Positions 7,155 through 16,112 of a DNA stretch of 64,000 bases are shown piece by piece. How positions within the stretch are numbered: position 1 is the first letter of the stretch; each line of letters begins with the position of its first letter. A program made the translations under genes and the position numbers. The stretch is taken from positions 1,612,001 to 1,676,000 of the forward strand of contig NZ_CP043046.1 in NCBI RefSeq assembly GCF_008119665.1. Reading direction: 5' to 3'. The notes under the pieces were generated by a model, which worked only from the letters and a program-made list of their open reading frames with translations, was not told the origin of the DNA and made no database searches. Source of the stretch: Pigmentiphaga aceris. GTDB lineage: Bacteria; Pseudomonadota; Gammaproteobacteria; Burkholderiales; Burkholderiaceae_B.

Positions 7155-8318
7155 ATGGCGACGCCTGCAACCGTCATCACCTCAGCCACCGCGGACCTGC
7201 TGCGTAGCCCGCGGCCGGCGTCCCGCCCGACCGTGGATGCGGTCATGGAAGCGGTGATCGGACGTGGCAAGAAGCTGATCGACAAGGCCGTGCCCATCCT
7301 GCTGCTGGGCGAAACCGGTACCGGCAAGGAATATCTGACTCGCCTGCTGCATGCCCACTGTGCGCGTCGTGATGCGCCGCTGGTGGCCGTGAACTGCGGT
7401 GCCATTCCTGAATCACTGATCGAAAGCGAACTGTTCGGATATGTGAAGGGCGCGTTTTCCGGTGCGCTGGCCGGTGGCATGAAAGGCAAGGTCACCGAGG
7501 CCCACGGCGGGGTGCTGTTCCTGGACGAAATCGGCGACATGCCGCTTGCCCAGCAGACCCGCCTGCTGCGTGTGCTGTCCGAACGCGAAGTCACACCGCT
7601 CGGTGCATGCCGCCCGGTGCCTGTCGATTTCCTGCTGGTGTGCGCCACCACGCAGAACCTGGAAGCCAAGGTTGCCGACGGCACGTTCCGCGAAGACTTG
7701 TACTACCGCATCGCCGGCGGCGTGCTGCGCTTGCCGCCGCTGCGCGAGCGCATGGACCTGGCTGCACTCATCCTGAAATTCATCCAGGCCGAGCTGCCGG
7801 ATGCCGATGCGGCCGATGTGCTGCCGCCTTCGGTCATGGAAGTTCTGCTGCAGCAGCCCTGGCCTGGCAATGTGCGCCAGCTGAGTGCCACGATTCGGTA
7901 CTCCTGCGCCGTCATGGAGGGCAGTGTGCTGTCGGAAAGTGATCTTCCTGACGGCATGGCTAGGAAATTTGCACCACCCCTTTCAGCTCGATCGGGCCGT
8001 ACTGTGGCACGACCCGTATCGCAAGTGCCCGCAACCCGCGCGTCCGCTGATAACGTCTATGTATTGGACACATCCCGCCGCGATACGGGTGGCCGCCTCG
8101 ATGCTGGCGACATGCCGGAACACGCTGCTGGCATGCGCAAAGATGCGTCGGAACGCGAACGTGTTCTCGACGCACTCGATCAGCACGGATGGAACATGTC
8201 GGCGAGTGCACGTGCCTTGGGCATCTGCCGGGCCTCGCTGTATCGGGTGCTGCGTCGCATGGACATCCCTTTGATCAGGGAACAAGCCAGCGCATCCACA
8301 AGATCGCGCAACTTCTAA
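7155..8318 (+). CDS. Sigma-54-dependent activator, AAA+ and Fis HTH only (no sensor domain)
   Basis: The 387-residue protein is an enhancer-binding ATPase that would open sigma-54 promoters. The AAA+ module occupies residues about 25-245: Walker A GETGTGKE (52-59), the sigma-54 contact loop GAFSGA (99-104), Walker B LFLDEIGD (121-128) and the arginine-finger segment FREDLYYRI (168-176). The C-terminus (about 330-380) is a Fis-type helix-turn-helix, NMSASARALGICRASLYRVL. Two points are odd: the loop reads GAFSGA instead of GAFTGA, and the protein starts almost directly at the AAA+ module, without the GAF/PAS/receiver sensor usual in this family. GGAGAG precedes the ATG. The thiolase gene begins 24 bases downstream. 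It is the likely activator of the promoters at 342 and 689. Confidence 0.9.
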   Translation: MATPATVITSATADLLRSPRPASRPTVDAVMEAVIGRGKKLIDKAVPILLLGETGTGKEYLTRLLHAHCARRDAPLVAVNCGAIPESLIESELFGYVKGAFSGALAGGMKGKVTEAHGGVLFLDEIGDMPLAQQTRLLRVLSEREVTPLGACRPVPVDFLLVCATTQNLEAKVADGTFREDLYYRIAGGVLRLPPLRERMDLAALILKFIQAELPDADAADVLPPSVMEVLLQQPWPGNVRQLSATIRYSCAVMEGSVLSESDLPDGMARKFAPPLSARSGRTVARPVSQVPATRASADNVYVLDTSRRDTGGRLDAGDMPEHAAGMRKDASERERVLDALDQHGWNMSASARALGICRASLYRVLRRMDIPLIREQASASTRSRNF

Positions 8319-8342
8319 ACGTTTCTACCGGAGACTTCTGCC

Positions 8343-9515
8343 ATGACATCACCCCATATCACTGGCTGGGCGCACACTCGCTTTGGCAAGCTCGATGCTG
8401 TCGACCACGAAGAGCTGATCGCGGAAGTTTCGCGTGGCGCCTTGCAGCACGCCGAACTGAGCGCCGAAGAGATCGATTCGATCCACGTCGGTACCTTCAA
8501 CGCCGGTTTTGTGTACCAGGACTTCCCGTCCTCGCTGGTGTTCAACTCGATCCCGGAACTGAATTACAAGCCTGCCGTGCGCGTCGAGAACGCTTGCGCC
8601 ACCGGCTCGGCCGCGATTCACTCCGCATTGGCTTCGATCCTGTCGGGCCAAAGCCGCCACGCGCTGGTGATTGGCGTCGAGAAGATGACCAGCCTGCCGA
8701 CCAAGGAAGTGGGCGATGTGCTGCTGAAGGCTTGCTACGCCCGTGAAGAAGCCGGCGTGCCGGGCGGCTTCGCCGGTGTGTTCGGCCAGATCGCGCAAAC
8801 CTATTTCGACCGCTACGGCGACCAGTCGGATGCGATTGCCGCCATTGCTGCCAAGAACCACGCCAACGGCGCAGTCAACCCGTACGCGCACATGCAGCGC
8901 GACCTGGGCTTCGATTTCTGCCGCACCGAATCGGAAAAGAACCCGTTCGTGGCCGGCCCGCTGAAGCGTACCGACTGCTCGATGGTGTCCGATGGTGCAG
9001 CCGCCCTGATCATCAGCGCAGGTGACGCCATTCAAAGCCGTCCGAACGCGATTCGCTTCCGTTCGTTTGCCCACGTGAACGACTTCCTGCCGCTGAGCAA
9101 GCGTGACCCCATCGTCTTCGAAGGCGGCTCGCGCGCTTGGCAACAAGCTTTGTCCAAGGCCAAGCTGACGCTGAACGACCTGTCGTTCGTGGAAACCCAC
9201 GACTGCTTCACCATCGCCGAATTGATCGAATATGAAGCCATGGGCCTGGCACCGAAAGGCCAGGGCGCACGCGTGATTCTGGACGGCATCAGCACCAAGC
9301 AAGGCCGTCTGCCGGTGAACCCCTCGGGCGGTCTGAAAGCCAAGGGTCATCCGGTTGGCGCAACCGGCGTGTCGATGCACGTGATGGCCGCGATGCAGCT
9401 TGCACAGCAGGCACCTGCCGGCATGCAACTGGCTGACCCGCGCCTGGCTGGCATCTTCAACATGGGCGGTGCGGCGGTGGCGAACTACGTCAGCATTCTC
9501 GAATCGACCAACTAA
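8343..9515 (+). CDS. Thiolase family protein (SCP2-type acetyl-CoA acyltransferase)
   Basis: The 390-residue protein belongs to the thiolase superfamily, which cleaves or forms 3-oxoacyl-CoA thioesters. Cys85 in VENACATGSA is the nucleophile position. Later come the THDCFTIAELIEYEAMGL motif (around 286) and GGLKAKGHPVGATG with His336, both characteristic of the SCP2/lipid-transfer branch rather than the FadA/AtoB branch. GGAGAC precedes the ATG. It lies in one transcript with the sigma-54 activator upstream and the acyl-CoA synthetase 18 bases downstream, which fits CoA-dependent breakdown of an acid imported by the TRAP system. Whether it works as a thiolase or a related acyltransferase is not decided by sequence. 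Confidence 0.9.
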   Translation: MTSPHITGWAHTRFGKLDAVDHEELIAEVSRGALQHAELSAEEIDSIHVGTFNAGFVYQDFPSSLVFNSIPELNYKPAVRVENACATGSAAIHSALASILSGQSRHALVIGVEKMTSLPTKEVGDVLLKACYAREEAGVPGGFAGVFGQIAQTYFDRYGDQSDAIAAIAAKNHANGAVNPYAHMQRDLGFDFCRTESEKNPFVAGPLKRTDCSMVSDGAAALIISAGDAIQSRPNAIRFRSFAHVNDFLPLSKRDPIVFEGGSRAWQQALSKAKLTLNDLSFVETHDCFTIAELIEYEAMGLAPKGQGARVILDGISTKQGRLPVNPSGGLKAKGHPVGATGVSMHVMAAMQLAQQAPAGMQLADPRLAGIFNMGGAAVANYVSILESTN

Positions 9516-9532
9516 GCTTTACAGACACGCTC

Positions 9533-11107
9533 ATGCTCAAGAACGTCAAGAATCTCGGCAAGCTGCTGACCGATGTCGCCAAGCGCATTCCCGATGAACC
9601 CGGCCTGATCGTCGGTGACCGCGAATATTCGTGGCGCGAGCTCAATCGCCGAGTGGATGCCGTGGCGACTGCCTTCCGTGACAAGCTCGGCCTGAAGAAG
9701 GGCGACAAGCTGGTTGTCCATTCGCGCAACAACCTGCAAATCTTCGAGAGCGCCTGGGTCGCTTTCAAGATGGGCATTGTCTGGGCACCGACCAACGTGC
9801 GCATGACGCCGCACGAGGCTGCGTACATTGCATCGTCCAGCGGTGCCGTGGCCATGATCTACGAAGCAGGTGCCGAAGCGCACGCCGATGCCGCCAAGGC
9901 TGCATCACCGGCTTTGAAGCACATCATCGCGATCGGCAAGCCGCGTGAAGGCGAGTTCTCCTTCGACGACCTGGCCAATGCCGTGACCGACGCCTTCGAC
10001 GAAGCTGAAGTCGAATACGAAGATGGCATGTGGTTCTTCTATACGTCGGGCACCACGGGTCATCCCAAGGCGGGCACGCTCACGCATGGCCAGATGGCCT
10101 TCGTGATCACCAACCACCTGGCCGACCTGATGCCCGGCATCACGCACAAGTCGCGTTCGCTGGTGGTGGCGCCGCTGTCGCACGGTGCCGGCATTCATGC
10201 GGTCATCAATGCTGCACGCGGTGCCGCGAACATCTTGCCGGCCAGCGATCGTTTCGATGCCGAAGATGCCTGGCGTCTGATCGAAAAGCACAAGGTGGAC
10301 AACATGTTCACTGTGCCCACCATCGTGAAGATGCTGGTGGAACACGAGTCGGTTGACCGCTACGACCATTCTTCGCTGAAGTTCGTGATCTACGCCGGTG
10401 CGCCGATGTACCGTGCTGATCAGAAGTACGCGTTGAAGAAGCTGGGCAAGGTGCTGGTGCAGTATTACGGTCTGGGCGAAGTTACCGGCAACATCACCGT
10501 GCTGCCGCCGTCTTTGCACTTCGAGGAAGACACGCCGGAAGCGCGTGTGGGTACTTGCGGTTATGCACGCACCGGTATCGACATCGCCATTCTGAACCCG
10601 GCCGGCGAGAAGCTGAAGCCGTTCGAGACGGGCGAGATCTGCGTGCGCGGGCCGGCGGTGATGGAAGGGTATTACAACAATCCGTCGGCCAATGAGAAGG
10701 CGTTCAAGGGCGGCTGGTTCCACACGGGCGACTTGGGGCATCTGGACGAGCAGGGCTTCTTGTTCATCACGGGTCGTGAGTCGGATATGTACATTTCGGG
10801 TGGGTCGAACGTGTATCCGCGTGAGATCGAAGAGGCGCTGTTGTTGCACGCTTCGGTGTCGGAAGTGGCGGTGTTGGGGGTGCCTGATCCGAAGTGGGGC
10901 GAGTCTGGTGTTGCGGTGATTGTGTGCAAGCCGGGCTGCAGTGTGACCAATGAGGAGCTGTTGGCTTTCATTGGTGAGCGCATTGCGAAGTACAAGTGGC
11001 CGCGTTATTTCGTGTATTGGGAAACGATGCCGAAGTCGGGATACGGGAAGATTGTGAAGAAGCAGATTCGCGGGATTCTGGAAGAGCAGGGCACGTTGAA
11101 CGTTTGA
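9533..11107 (+). CDS. AMP-dependent acyl-CoA synthetase (ligase)
   Basis: This 524-residue adenylate-forming enzyme would activate a carboxylic acid to its CoA thioester with ATP. The P-loop-like motif YTSGTTGHPKAG is at about 170-181. YYGLGEVTGN, GDLGHLDEQGF and the hinge GRESDMYISGGSNVYPREIE follow, and the catalytic lysine of the C-terminal domain sits in PKSGYGKIVKK. The family is the FadD/CaiC type with unknown acid preference. It is the last gene of the activator-thiolase operon. Its final 400 bases shift to G- and T-ending codons compared with its first half, as the SDR gene at 3796 also does. A strong terminator follows. Confidence 0.93.
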   Translation: MLKNVKNLGKLLTDVAKRIPDEPGLIVGDREYSWRELNRRVDAVATAFRDKLGLKKGDKLVVHSRNNLQIFESAWVAFKMGIVWAPTNVRMTPHEAAYIASSSGAVAMIYEAGAEAHADAAKAASPALKHIIAIGKPREGEFSFDDLANAVTDAFDEAEVEYEDGMWFFYTSGTTGHPKAGTLTHGQMAFVITNHLADLMPGITHKSRSLVVAPLSHGAGIHAVINAARGAANILPASDRFDAEDAWRLIEKHKVDNMFTVPTIVKMLVEHESVDRYDHSSLKFVIYAGAPMYRADQKYALKKLGKVLVQYYGLGEVTGNITVLPPSLHFEEDTPEARVGTCGYARTGIDIAILNPAGEKLKPFETGEICVRGPAVMEGYYNNPSANEKAFKGGWFHTGDLGHLDEQGFLFITGRESDMYISGGSNVYPREIEEALLLHASVSEVAVLGVPDPKWGESGVAVIVCKPGCSVTNEELLAFIGERIAKYKWPRYFVYWETMPKSGYGKIVKKQIRGILEEQGTLNV

Positions 11108-11146
11108 TGTGTTTTGCGGCTGGGGTTTCCGGTCTTGCTCTTAAGA

Positions 11147-11184
11147 ACGCCATGTCCTGAGTTTCAGGGCGTGGCGTTTTTTTT
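11147..11184 (+). terminator. Rho-independent terminator after the acyl-CoA synthetase
   Basis: ACGCCATGTCCTGA pairs with TCAGGGCGTGGCGT around GTT, followed by eight Ts. Confidence 0.85.
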
Positions 11185-11264
11185 GGGGTTCTTTACTAGG
11201 CATGGGGGCTTCGTTTTGAGTCGGTTAGCTTTGGTTTATGCGGTGTGTCGTTCTTTAGCCAGTC

Positions 11265-11366
11265 GCGGGTGGCGGGGGCGCGTCGCCTGCCCCGCTGGAC
11301 TTACGCGTCGGGGCTCCCGCCCTCCACGTCGTCCAGAAGGGCAGCCGCCACGCCCCCGACACCCGC
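11265..11366. repeat. Palindromic tip unit 2-left
   Basis: Same 102-bp unit as 4762-4863. The stem ends are GCGGGTG and CACCCGC, where copy 1 has GTGGGTG and CACCCAC, so the paired bases changed together. Confidence 0.72.
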
Positions 11367-12392
11367 GCCTTCAAGCTTTCTTGGTAAAAAGCGAATCCCG
11401 CCTGTGGGCGATCTGCAATTTTCTGGCTGCTTGGTGCTGGATGCGGTTCTCGGCAGTCGTTGGCCACCATTCTTGATCGCCACGCGGCTGGCCCTGGGGA
11501 CTGGCTGCCCAGGTCGCCACGAAGCGACTCAGCGGCTCACGTCTCGGGCCGTCTTGCAGAGGCCTTTTACGGCAGCGCCACTTAATGAAGTCGCGCGTCT
11601 GCTTGGTGGTGGGGTGACTTGGAAGCGGGTGGCCGCGCACCAAGTAATGCGACGAAAAGGCGGGGCGTCGACGATCTGTGTTTTTTTACGTTTTGCCGTA
11701 ATCGGACGGGTGTCGGCTTGATTACGGAGGCATCCTGAGGAACACGTTCTCGGCAGCGAACTGCTGCTGGCAGAACGTCTTGACGGGCCCGATGTGGCTC
11801 GCGCTACGAAACGTGCTGTCCAAAGAAATACGCGCCGCCTACGATTGAAAATCTGCCATGAGTCGGTTCGCCATCCTCTTCGGCAAGCGCTTCACTGGCA
11901 AGGACGAGTGAACAACCCGTTTCCAAGACGCCTTGCCCACAAAAACTCGAACACGTCCTCAGCACTGGGTCCATCTCGTTCGATTACCACCATGCCTTGC
12001 CGGCCAAGCGCGTTCGTCAATTTCAGGTGAGCGATCAACGTCCACATTCAGCTTTCAACTTCCACATTCAGCCGCCAGCACCGCGCTTGCCGCGATTTTT
12101 CTCCGCAAGCCATAACCGTGCGGCCACCCGCTTCGGTGTCACCCCACCACCAAGCAGACGCGCAAATTTCCTTGCGTGGAAGTGCCGTAAAAGGCCACTG
12201 ATATACGGCTAGACGCGTGAGCCGTTGAGCCGCTTCGTGGCGACCTGGCCAGCCAAATCCGCGACTCCAGCCGGGCAGTAATCAAGGATTGCGGACGCCA
12301 ATACGGGGGAACCGCGTACAGCACCCGAGCAGCCAGAAGATCGAACACGCCCAAAGGCGGGATTCGCTTTTAATCAAAACCGTTCTGAAGGC

Positions 12393-12494
12393 GTGGGTGG
12401 CGGGGGCGTGGCGGATGCCCTTCTGGACGACGTGGAGGGCGGGAGACCCGACGCGTAGGTCCAGCGGGGCAGGCGACGCGCCCCCGACACCCGC
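12393..12494. repeat. Palindromic tip unit 2-right
   Basis: Inverted copy of the tip unit, 102 bp. It has GTGGGTG on the inner side and CACCCGC on the outer side, so one pair is a G-T type mismatch. Confidence 0.7.
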
Positions 12495-12605
12495 GACTGG
12501 CGATAGAAACCAAGACCAGCCCAAAGCCAACCACAGCCCCTTTTCTGAAAGCATCTGCTCCAAAAATAGGGGTTACCCCGAAAAGCTTTACAGAAAGTCG
12601 TCGGA

Positions 12606-12623
12606 CTGTCATAGCTACGTCAT
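12606..12623 (+). promoter_or_regulatory. Pho box upstream of ppk
   Basis: CTGTCATAGCTACGTCAT consists of two PhoB half-sites with an 11-bp period; the first is a perfect CTGTCAT and the second matches at five of seven bases. It lies about 95 bp before the ppk start. Confidence 0.7.
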
Positions 12624-12701
12624 CATTCTGAAGCAAAAATACATGTTCGCCGCGCGTTGCACCTGCCTGCCCGCGTGACACGCACTCTACGGACGCTCCC
12701 G

Positions 12702-14783
12702 ATGCCTGCTCGCAAGCCCGCTGAAAAACTGTTCCTGAACCGCGAACTTGCCCTGTTGAAATTCAACGAACGGGTCCTGGCGCAAGCCGAAGATCCGCGT
12801 ACGCCGCTGCTCGAACGCCTGCGCTTCGTCTGCATCGTCGGTGCCAATCTGGACGAATTCTTCGAAATTCGGATCTCCAGCATCAAAGAACAGCTTCGAC
12901 AGCATCCCGGCGTCAAAGGCGGTGACGGCGTCAGCCCCGCGGAAAGCTACCAGCAGATATCAGACGCCGCGCACACTCTGGTCGCGCGCCAATATGCACT
13001 GCTGAACAACGAAATTTTCCCCGCATTGGCTGCCGAAGGCGTCGTGCTGCACCTCGCGCAAACCTGGACACCGTCGCAGCGCGCCTGGGCCCATGAAGTA
13101 TTCGTGCGCGAAGTCATGCCGCTGCTCACGCCAATCGGCCTGGACCCAGCTCACCCGTTCCCGCGCGTCTCCAATAAGACACTGAACTTCATCGTGTCCC
13201 TGTCGGGGCGCGATGCATTCGGCCGTCAGGCGTCGATTGCCATCGTGCAGGCACCGCGCGCCTTGCCGCGACTGATGAAGATGCCGGACGAGCTGTCCGG
13301 GCATGCAAACGGCTATGTGATGCTGACCTCGTTCATGCAATTGTTCGTGGGCGATCTGTTCCCGGGCATGAAGGTCAGCGGGTGTTATCAGTGGCGGGTG
13401 ACGCGCAACAGCGACCTGTATGTCGATGACGAAGAAATCACCAATCTGCGCCTGGCTTTGCAGGGCGAGCTGACGCAGCGCCACTTCGGCGATGCCGTCC
13501 GCCTGGAAATCGCGGAAACCACCACGCCTGAACTCGAACGCTTCCTGATGACCGAGTTCTCGCTGGACGCGTCAGCGGTGTACCGCGTCGATGGCCCGGT
13601 GAACCTGTCGCGCCTGATGCAGCTGTGCAACGTGGTGGACCGTCCCGATCTGAAGTTCTCGGACTTCCGTGGGCCGGTGCCGGTGCCGTTCAATGCCACC
13701 TTGCGCGCCAAGGACCTGTTCGGCGCGATTGCCGAACGTGATCGCCTGCTGCATCACCCCTACGAGTCTTTCCAGCCCGTCATCGATTTCCTGACCGTGG
13801 CGGCGTCAGACCCGGCCGTGATGGCGATCAAGCAGACCATTTACCGTACCGGTGAAGACTCTGAATTGATGACTCTGCTGCTGGCGGCGGCCCGCTCCGG
13901 CAAGGAAGTCACGGTGGTGGTGGAATTGATGGCCCGTTTCGACGAGCAGACCAACATCAACTGGGCTGCACGTCTGGAAGAGGTGGGTGCGCACGTCGTC
14001 TACGGCGTGGTCGGCCACAAGACGCACGCCAAGATGTCGCTGGTGCTGCGCCGTGAAAAGGGGCGCATTCGTCGTTATGCCCACCTGGGTACCGGCAATT
14101 ACCACCCGCGCACGGCGCGTCTGTACACCGACTTCGGCTTGTTCACCGCCGATCCGCGTATTTGCGAAGACGTCGACAAGGTGTTTGCGCAACTGACCGG
14201 CTTGGGTGAGCAGCGCAAGCTGAAGTACCTGTTGCAAGCCCCGTTCACCTTGCACGCCACCATGATCTCGATGATCCGCCGCGAGGCGCGTCATGCGCGG
14301 GCCGGCAAACCTGCGCGCATCATGGCGAAGATGAATTCGCTGCTGGAACCTTCGGTGATCGAAGAGTTGTACAAGGCCAGCCGTGCCGGGGTGAAGATCG
14401 ACTTGGTGGTGCGCGGTGTGTGCACGCTGCGTCCGGGCGTGGAGGGCTTGTCCGAGAACATCACGGTGCGCTCGATCATCGGCCGCTTCCTTGAGCATTC
14501 GCGCGTCTTCTATTTCCTGAACGAAGGCGAAGAAGCGACCTACATTTCGTCGGCGGACTGGATGGATCGCAATTTCTTCCGCCGTGTCGAACTTGCCACA
14601 CCGATTCTCGACCCCGAACTGAAGCGCCGTGTCATCGATGAAGCCTTCACCTACGCCTTGCGCGACAACGTCCAGGCCTGGCTGCAGCAGCCAGATGGCG
14701 ACTACACACGGATCAAGAGCCGTCGCAAGCCGTTCGTGATGCATCAGCACCTGATGCAGACTGTGGGGTCGGAGGGCGGCTGA
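12702..14783 (+). CDS. ppk: Polyphosphate kinase 1
   Basis: This enzyme makes polyphosphate reversibly from the gamma phosphate of ATP. The 693-residue product has the PPK1 N-terminal signature FLNRELALLKFNERVLAQAE, VGANLDEFFEIR, and the paired phospholipase-D-like catalytic domains. The autophosphorylated histidine region is GHKTHAKMSLVLRR...HLGTGNYHPRTA. I prefer the ATG at 12702 (MPARKPAEKLFLNREL), which gives the usual PPK1 length; a TTG at 12657 would add 15 residues without family support. A Pho box upstream and the pst genes downstream tie polyphosphate storage to phosphate starvation. An AT-rich inverted repeat follows the stop. Confidence 0.96.
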   Translation: MPARKPAEKLFLNRELALLKFNERVLAQAEDPRTPLLERLRFVCIVGANLDEFFEIRISSIKEQLRQHPGVKGGDGVSPAESYQQISDAAHTLVARQYALLNNEIFPALAAEGVVLHLAQTWTPSQRAWAHEVFVREVMPLLTPIGLDPAHPFPRVSNKTLNFIVSLSGRDAFGRQASIAIVQAPRALPRLMKMPDELSGHANGYVMLTSFMQLFVGDLFPGMKVSGCYQWRVTRNSDLYVDDEEITNLRLALQGELTQRHFGDAVRLEIAETTTPELERFLMTEFSLDASAVYRVDGPVNLSRLMQLCNVVDRPDLKFSDFRGPVPVPFNATLRAKDLFGAIAERDRLLHHPYESFQPVIDFLTVAASDPAVMAIKQTIYRTGEDSELMTLLLAAARSGKEVTVVVELMARFDEQTNINWAARLEEVGAHVVYGVVGHKTHAKMSLVLRREKGRIRRYAHLGTGNYHPRTARLYTDFGLFTADPRICEDVDKVFAQLTGLGEQRKLKYLLQAPFTLHATMISMIRREARHARAGKPARIMAKMNSLLEPSVIEELYKASRAGVKIDLVVRGVCTLRPGVEGLSENITVRSIIGRFLEHSRVFYFLNEGEEATYISSADWMDRNFFRRVELATPILDPELKRRVIDEAFTYALRDNVQAWLQQPDGDYTRIKSRRKPFVMHQHLMQTVGSEGG

Positions 14784-14789
14784 TTCAGG

Positions 14790-14820
14790 GAATTATCCGG
14801 GTAATTATTTCGGATAATTC
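14790..14820 (+). terminator. Inverted repeat after ppk
   Basis: GAATTATCCG and CGGATAATTC form a perfect 10-bp stem around an 11-base AT-rich loop, with no T tract. It is probably an RNA end-stabilising or weak termination structure between ppk and pstS. Confidence 0.5.
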
Positions 14821-14867
14821 ACCCGGGTAGTGCAACCCGATGAGTCGTAATGTTTCAGTCATCATGA

Positions 14868-14901
14868 CTGTCATCAACATGTCATGGAGCGTGCGTAATC
14901 T
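14868..14901 (+). promoter_or_regulatory. Pho box and -10 of pstS
   Basis: CTGTCATCAACATGTCAT (14868-14885) is an almost ideal PhoB site. A -10-like TAATCT (14896-14901) starts 10 bases after it, which is the standard layout in which PhoB replaces the -35 contact. Confidence 0.82.
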
Positions 14902-14949
14902 TCGTTCATCGGTTGACCTAACTCCACCCGCGTAGAGGAAATTCAAGCA

Positions 14950-15996
14950 ATGTTGAAGAAAGCGTTCCAGCAAGTGTCGATCAGCCTCGCCCTCGGCGTA
15001 GCAAGCTTTGGCGTGGTCCACGCTGCGGACATCACCGGTGCCGGTGCTTCGTTCCCGTACCCGATCTATGCCAAGTGGGCGTCTGACTACAAGGCTGCAA
15101 CCGGCAACACCGTGAACTACCAGTCGATCGGTTCCGGCGGCGGCCAGAAGCAGATCATCGCCAAGACCGTCGATTTCGGCGCCTCGGACGATCCGATGCC
15201 CGCAGCTGACCTGGAAAAGAACGGCCTGCTGCAATTCCCGGCAGTCATCGGCGGCATCGTGCCGGTGGTCAACATTGACGGCGTGAAGCCGGGCCAGCTG
15301 AAGTTCTCCGGCGAAGTGCTGGCCAACATCTACCTGGGCAAGATCAAGAAGTGGAATGATCCGGCCATCGTCGCACTGAACAGCGACGTGAAGCTGCCCG
15401 CACAAGACATCGTTGTGATCCACCGTTCGGACGGTTCGGGCACCACCTTCGGCTGGACCAACTACCTGGCCCGCGTGTCGGCTGACTGGAAGTCGTCGGT
15501 TGGCGAAGGCAAGTCGGTCAAGTGGCCTGCTGGTCAAGGCGGCAAGGGCAACGAAGGCGTGGCCAACTACGTGAAGCAGCTGAGCGGTTCGATCGGTTAC
15601 GTCGAATACGCCTACGCCAAGCAAAACGCGCTGTCGCACGGCTCGGTCCAGAACAAGGATGGCAAGTTCGTTCAGCCGGAAGAAGCTACCTTTGCAGCAG
15701 CTGCAGCCAACGCTGACTGGAAGAGCGCACCTGGCATGGGCGTGATCCTGAACAACGAGCCGGGTGCTACCAGCTGGCCCATCACCAGCGCCACCTTCAT
15801 TCTGGTCCACAAAGTCCAGGACAAGCCGACGCAAGGTGCAGAAGTCCTGAAGTTCTTCGACTGGGCCTTCAAGGGCGGCAAGGCATCGGCATCGGCCATG
15901 GACTACGTTGCTCTGCCGGACGAAGTCACGACCCAGATCCGCGCACAGTGGAAGTCTGAGATCAAGGACACCGCCGGCAAGGCTGTGTACCAGTAA
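14950..15996 (+). CDS. pstS: Phosphate ABC transporter substrate-binding protein PstS
   Basis: This periplasmic receptor of the high-affinity phosphate uptake system is 348 residues long. A Sec signal peptide ends at VVHA-ADITGAG. The mature protein begins with the PstS hallmark ITGAGASFPYPIYAKWASDY. It contains SIGSGGGQKQI and FGASDDPM for phosphate binding, and HRSDGSGTTFGWTNYL. GAGGAAA precedes the ATG. A large stem-loop separates it from pstC, a common way to make more receptor than permease. It is controlled from the Pho box at 14868. Confidence 0.97.
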   Translation: MLKKAFQQVSISLALGVASFGVVHAADITGAGASFPYPIYAKWASDYKAATGNTVNYQSIGSGGGQKQIIAKTVDFGASDDPMPAADLEKNGLLQFPAVIGGIVPVVNIDGVKPGQLKFSGEVLANIYLGKIKKWNDPAIVALNSDVKLPAQDIVVIHRSDGSGTTFGWTNYLARVSADWKSSVGEGKSVKWPAGQGGKGNEGVANYVKQLSGSIGYVEYAYAKQNALSHGSVQNKDGKFVQPEEATFAAAAANADWKSAPGMGVILNNEPGATSWPITSATFILVHKVQDKPTQGAEVLKFFDWAFKGGKASASAMDYVALPDEVTTQIRAQWKSEIKDTAGKAVYQ

Positions 15997-16029
15997 GTTA
16001 AATCGACGGTACCTTCGGGTAACGTAGAA

Positions 16030-16075
16030 CAGACGGGCGGGTGGCGATGCTGCATGTATCTCCCCCGCCCGTCTG
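16030..16075 (+). terminator. Stem-loop between pstS and pstC
   Basis: CAGACGGGCGGG pairs perfectly with CCCGCCCGTCTG over 12 bp around a 22-base loop. There is no T run, so it more likely protects the pstS message or attenuates pstCAB than terminates fully. Confidence 0.55.
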
Positions 16076-16112
16076 CATGTCGCCACTAACGGTTCAGCAG
16101 AGAGAAGCACCG

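Larger units (their letters stand above)
11241..12500. repeat. Inverted-repeat element, copy 2 (about 1.26 kb)
   Basis: This is a direct repeat of the element at 4739-5940, with the same left end CGGTGTGTCG, the same inverted arms and tips (11265-11366 and 12393-12494) and the same middle. It keeps about 70 bp near 11795-11865 that copy 1 lacks. Identity on the right stops after GACTGG at 12500, so the terminal ACACACCG of copy 1 is lost here. No functional gene was recognised inside. The two copies flank the LysR-activator-thiolase-synthetase block. Confidence 0.75.
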
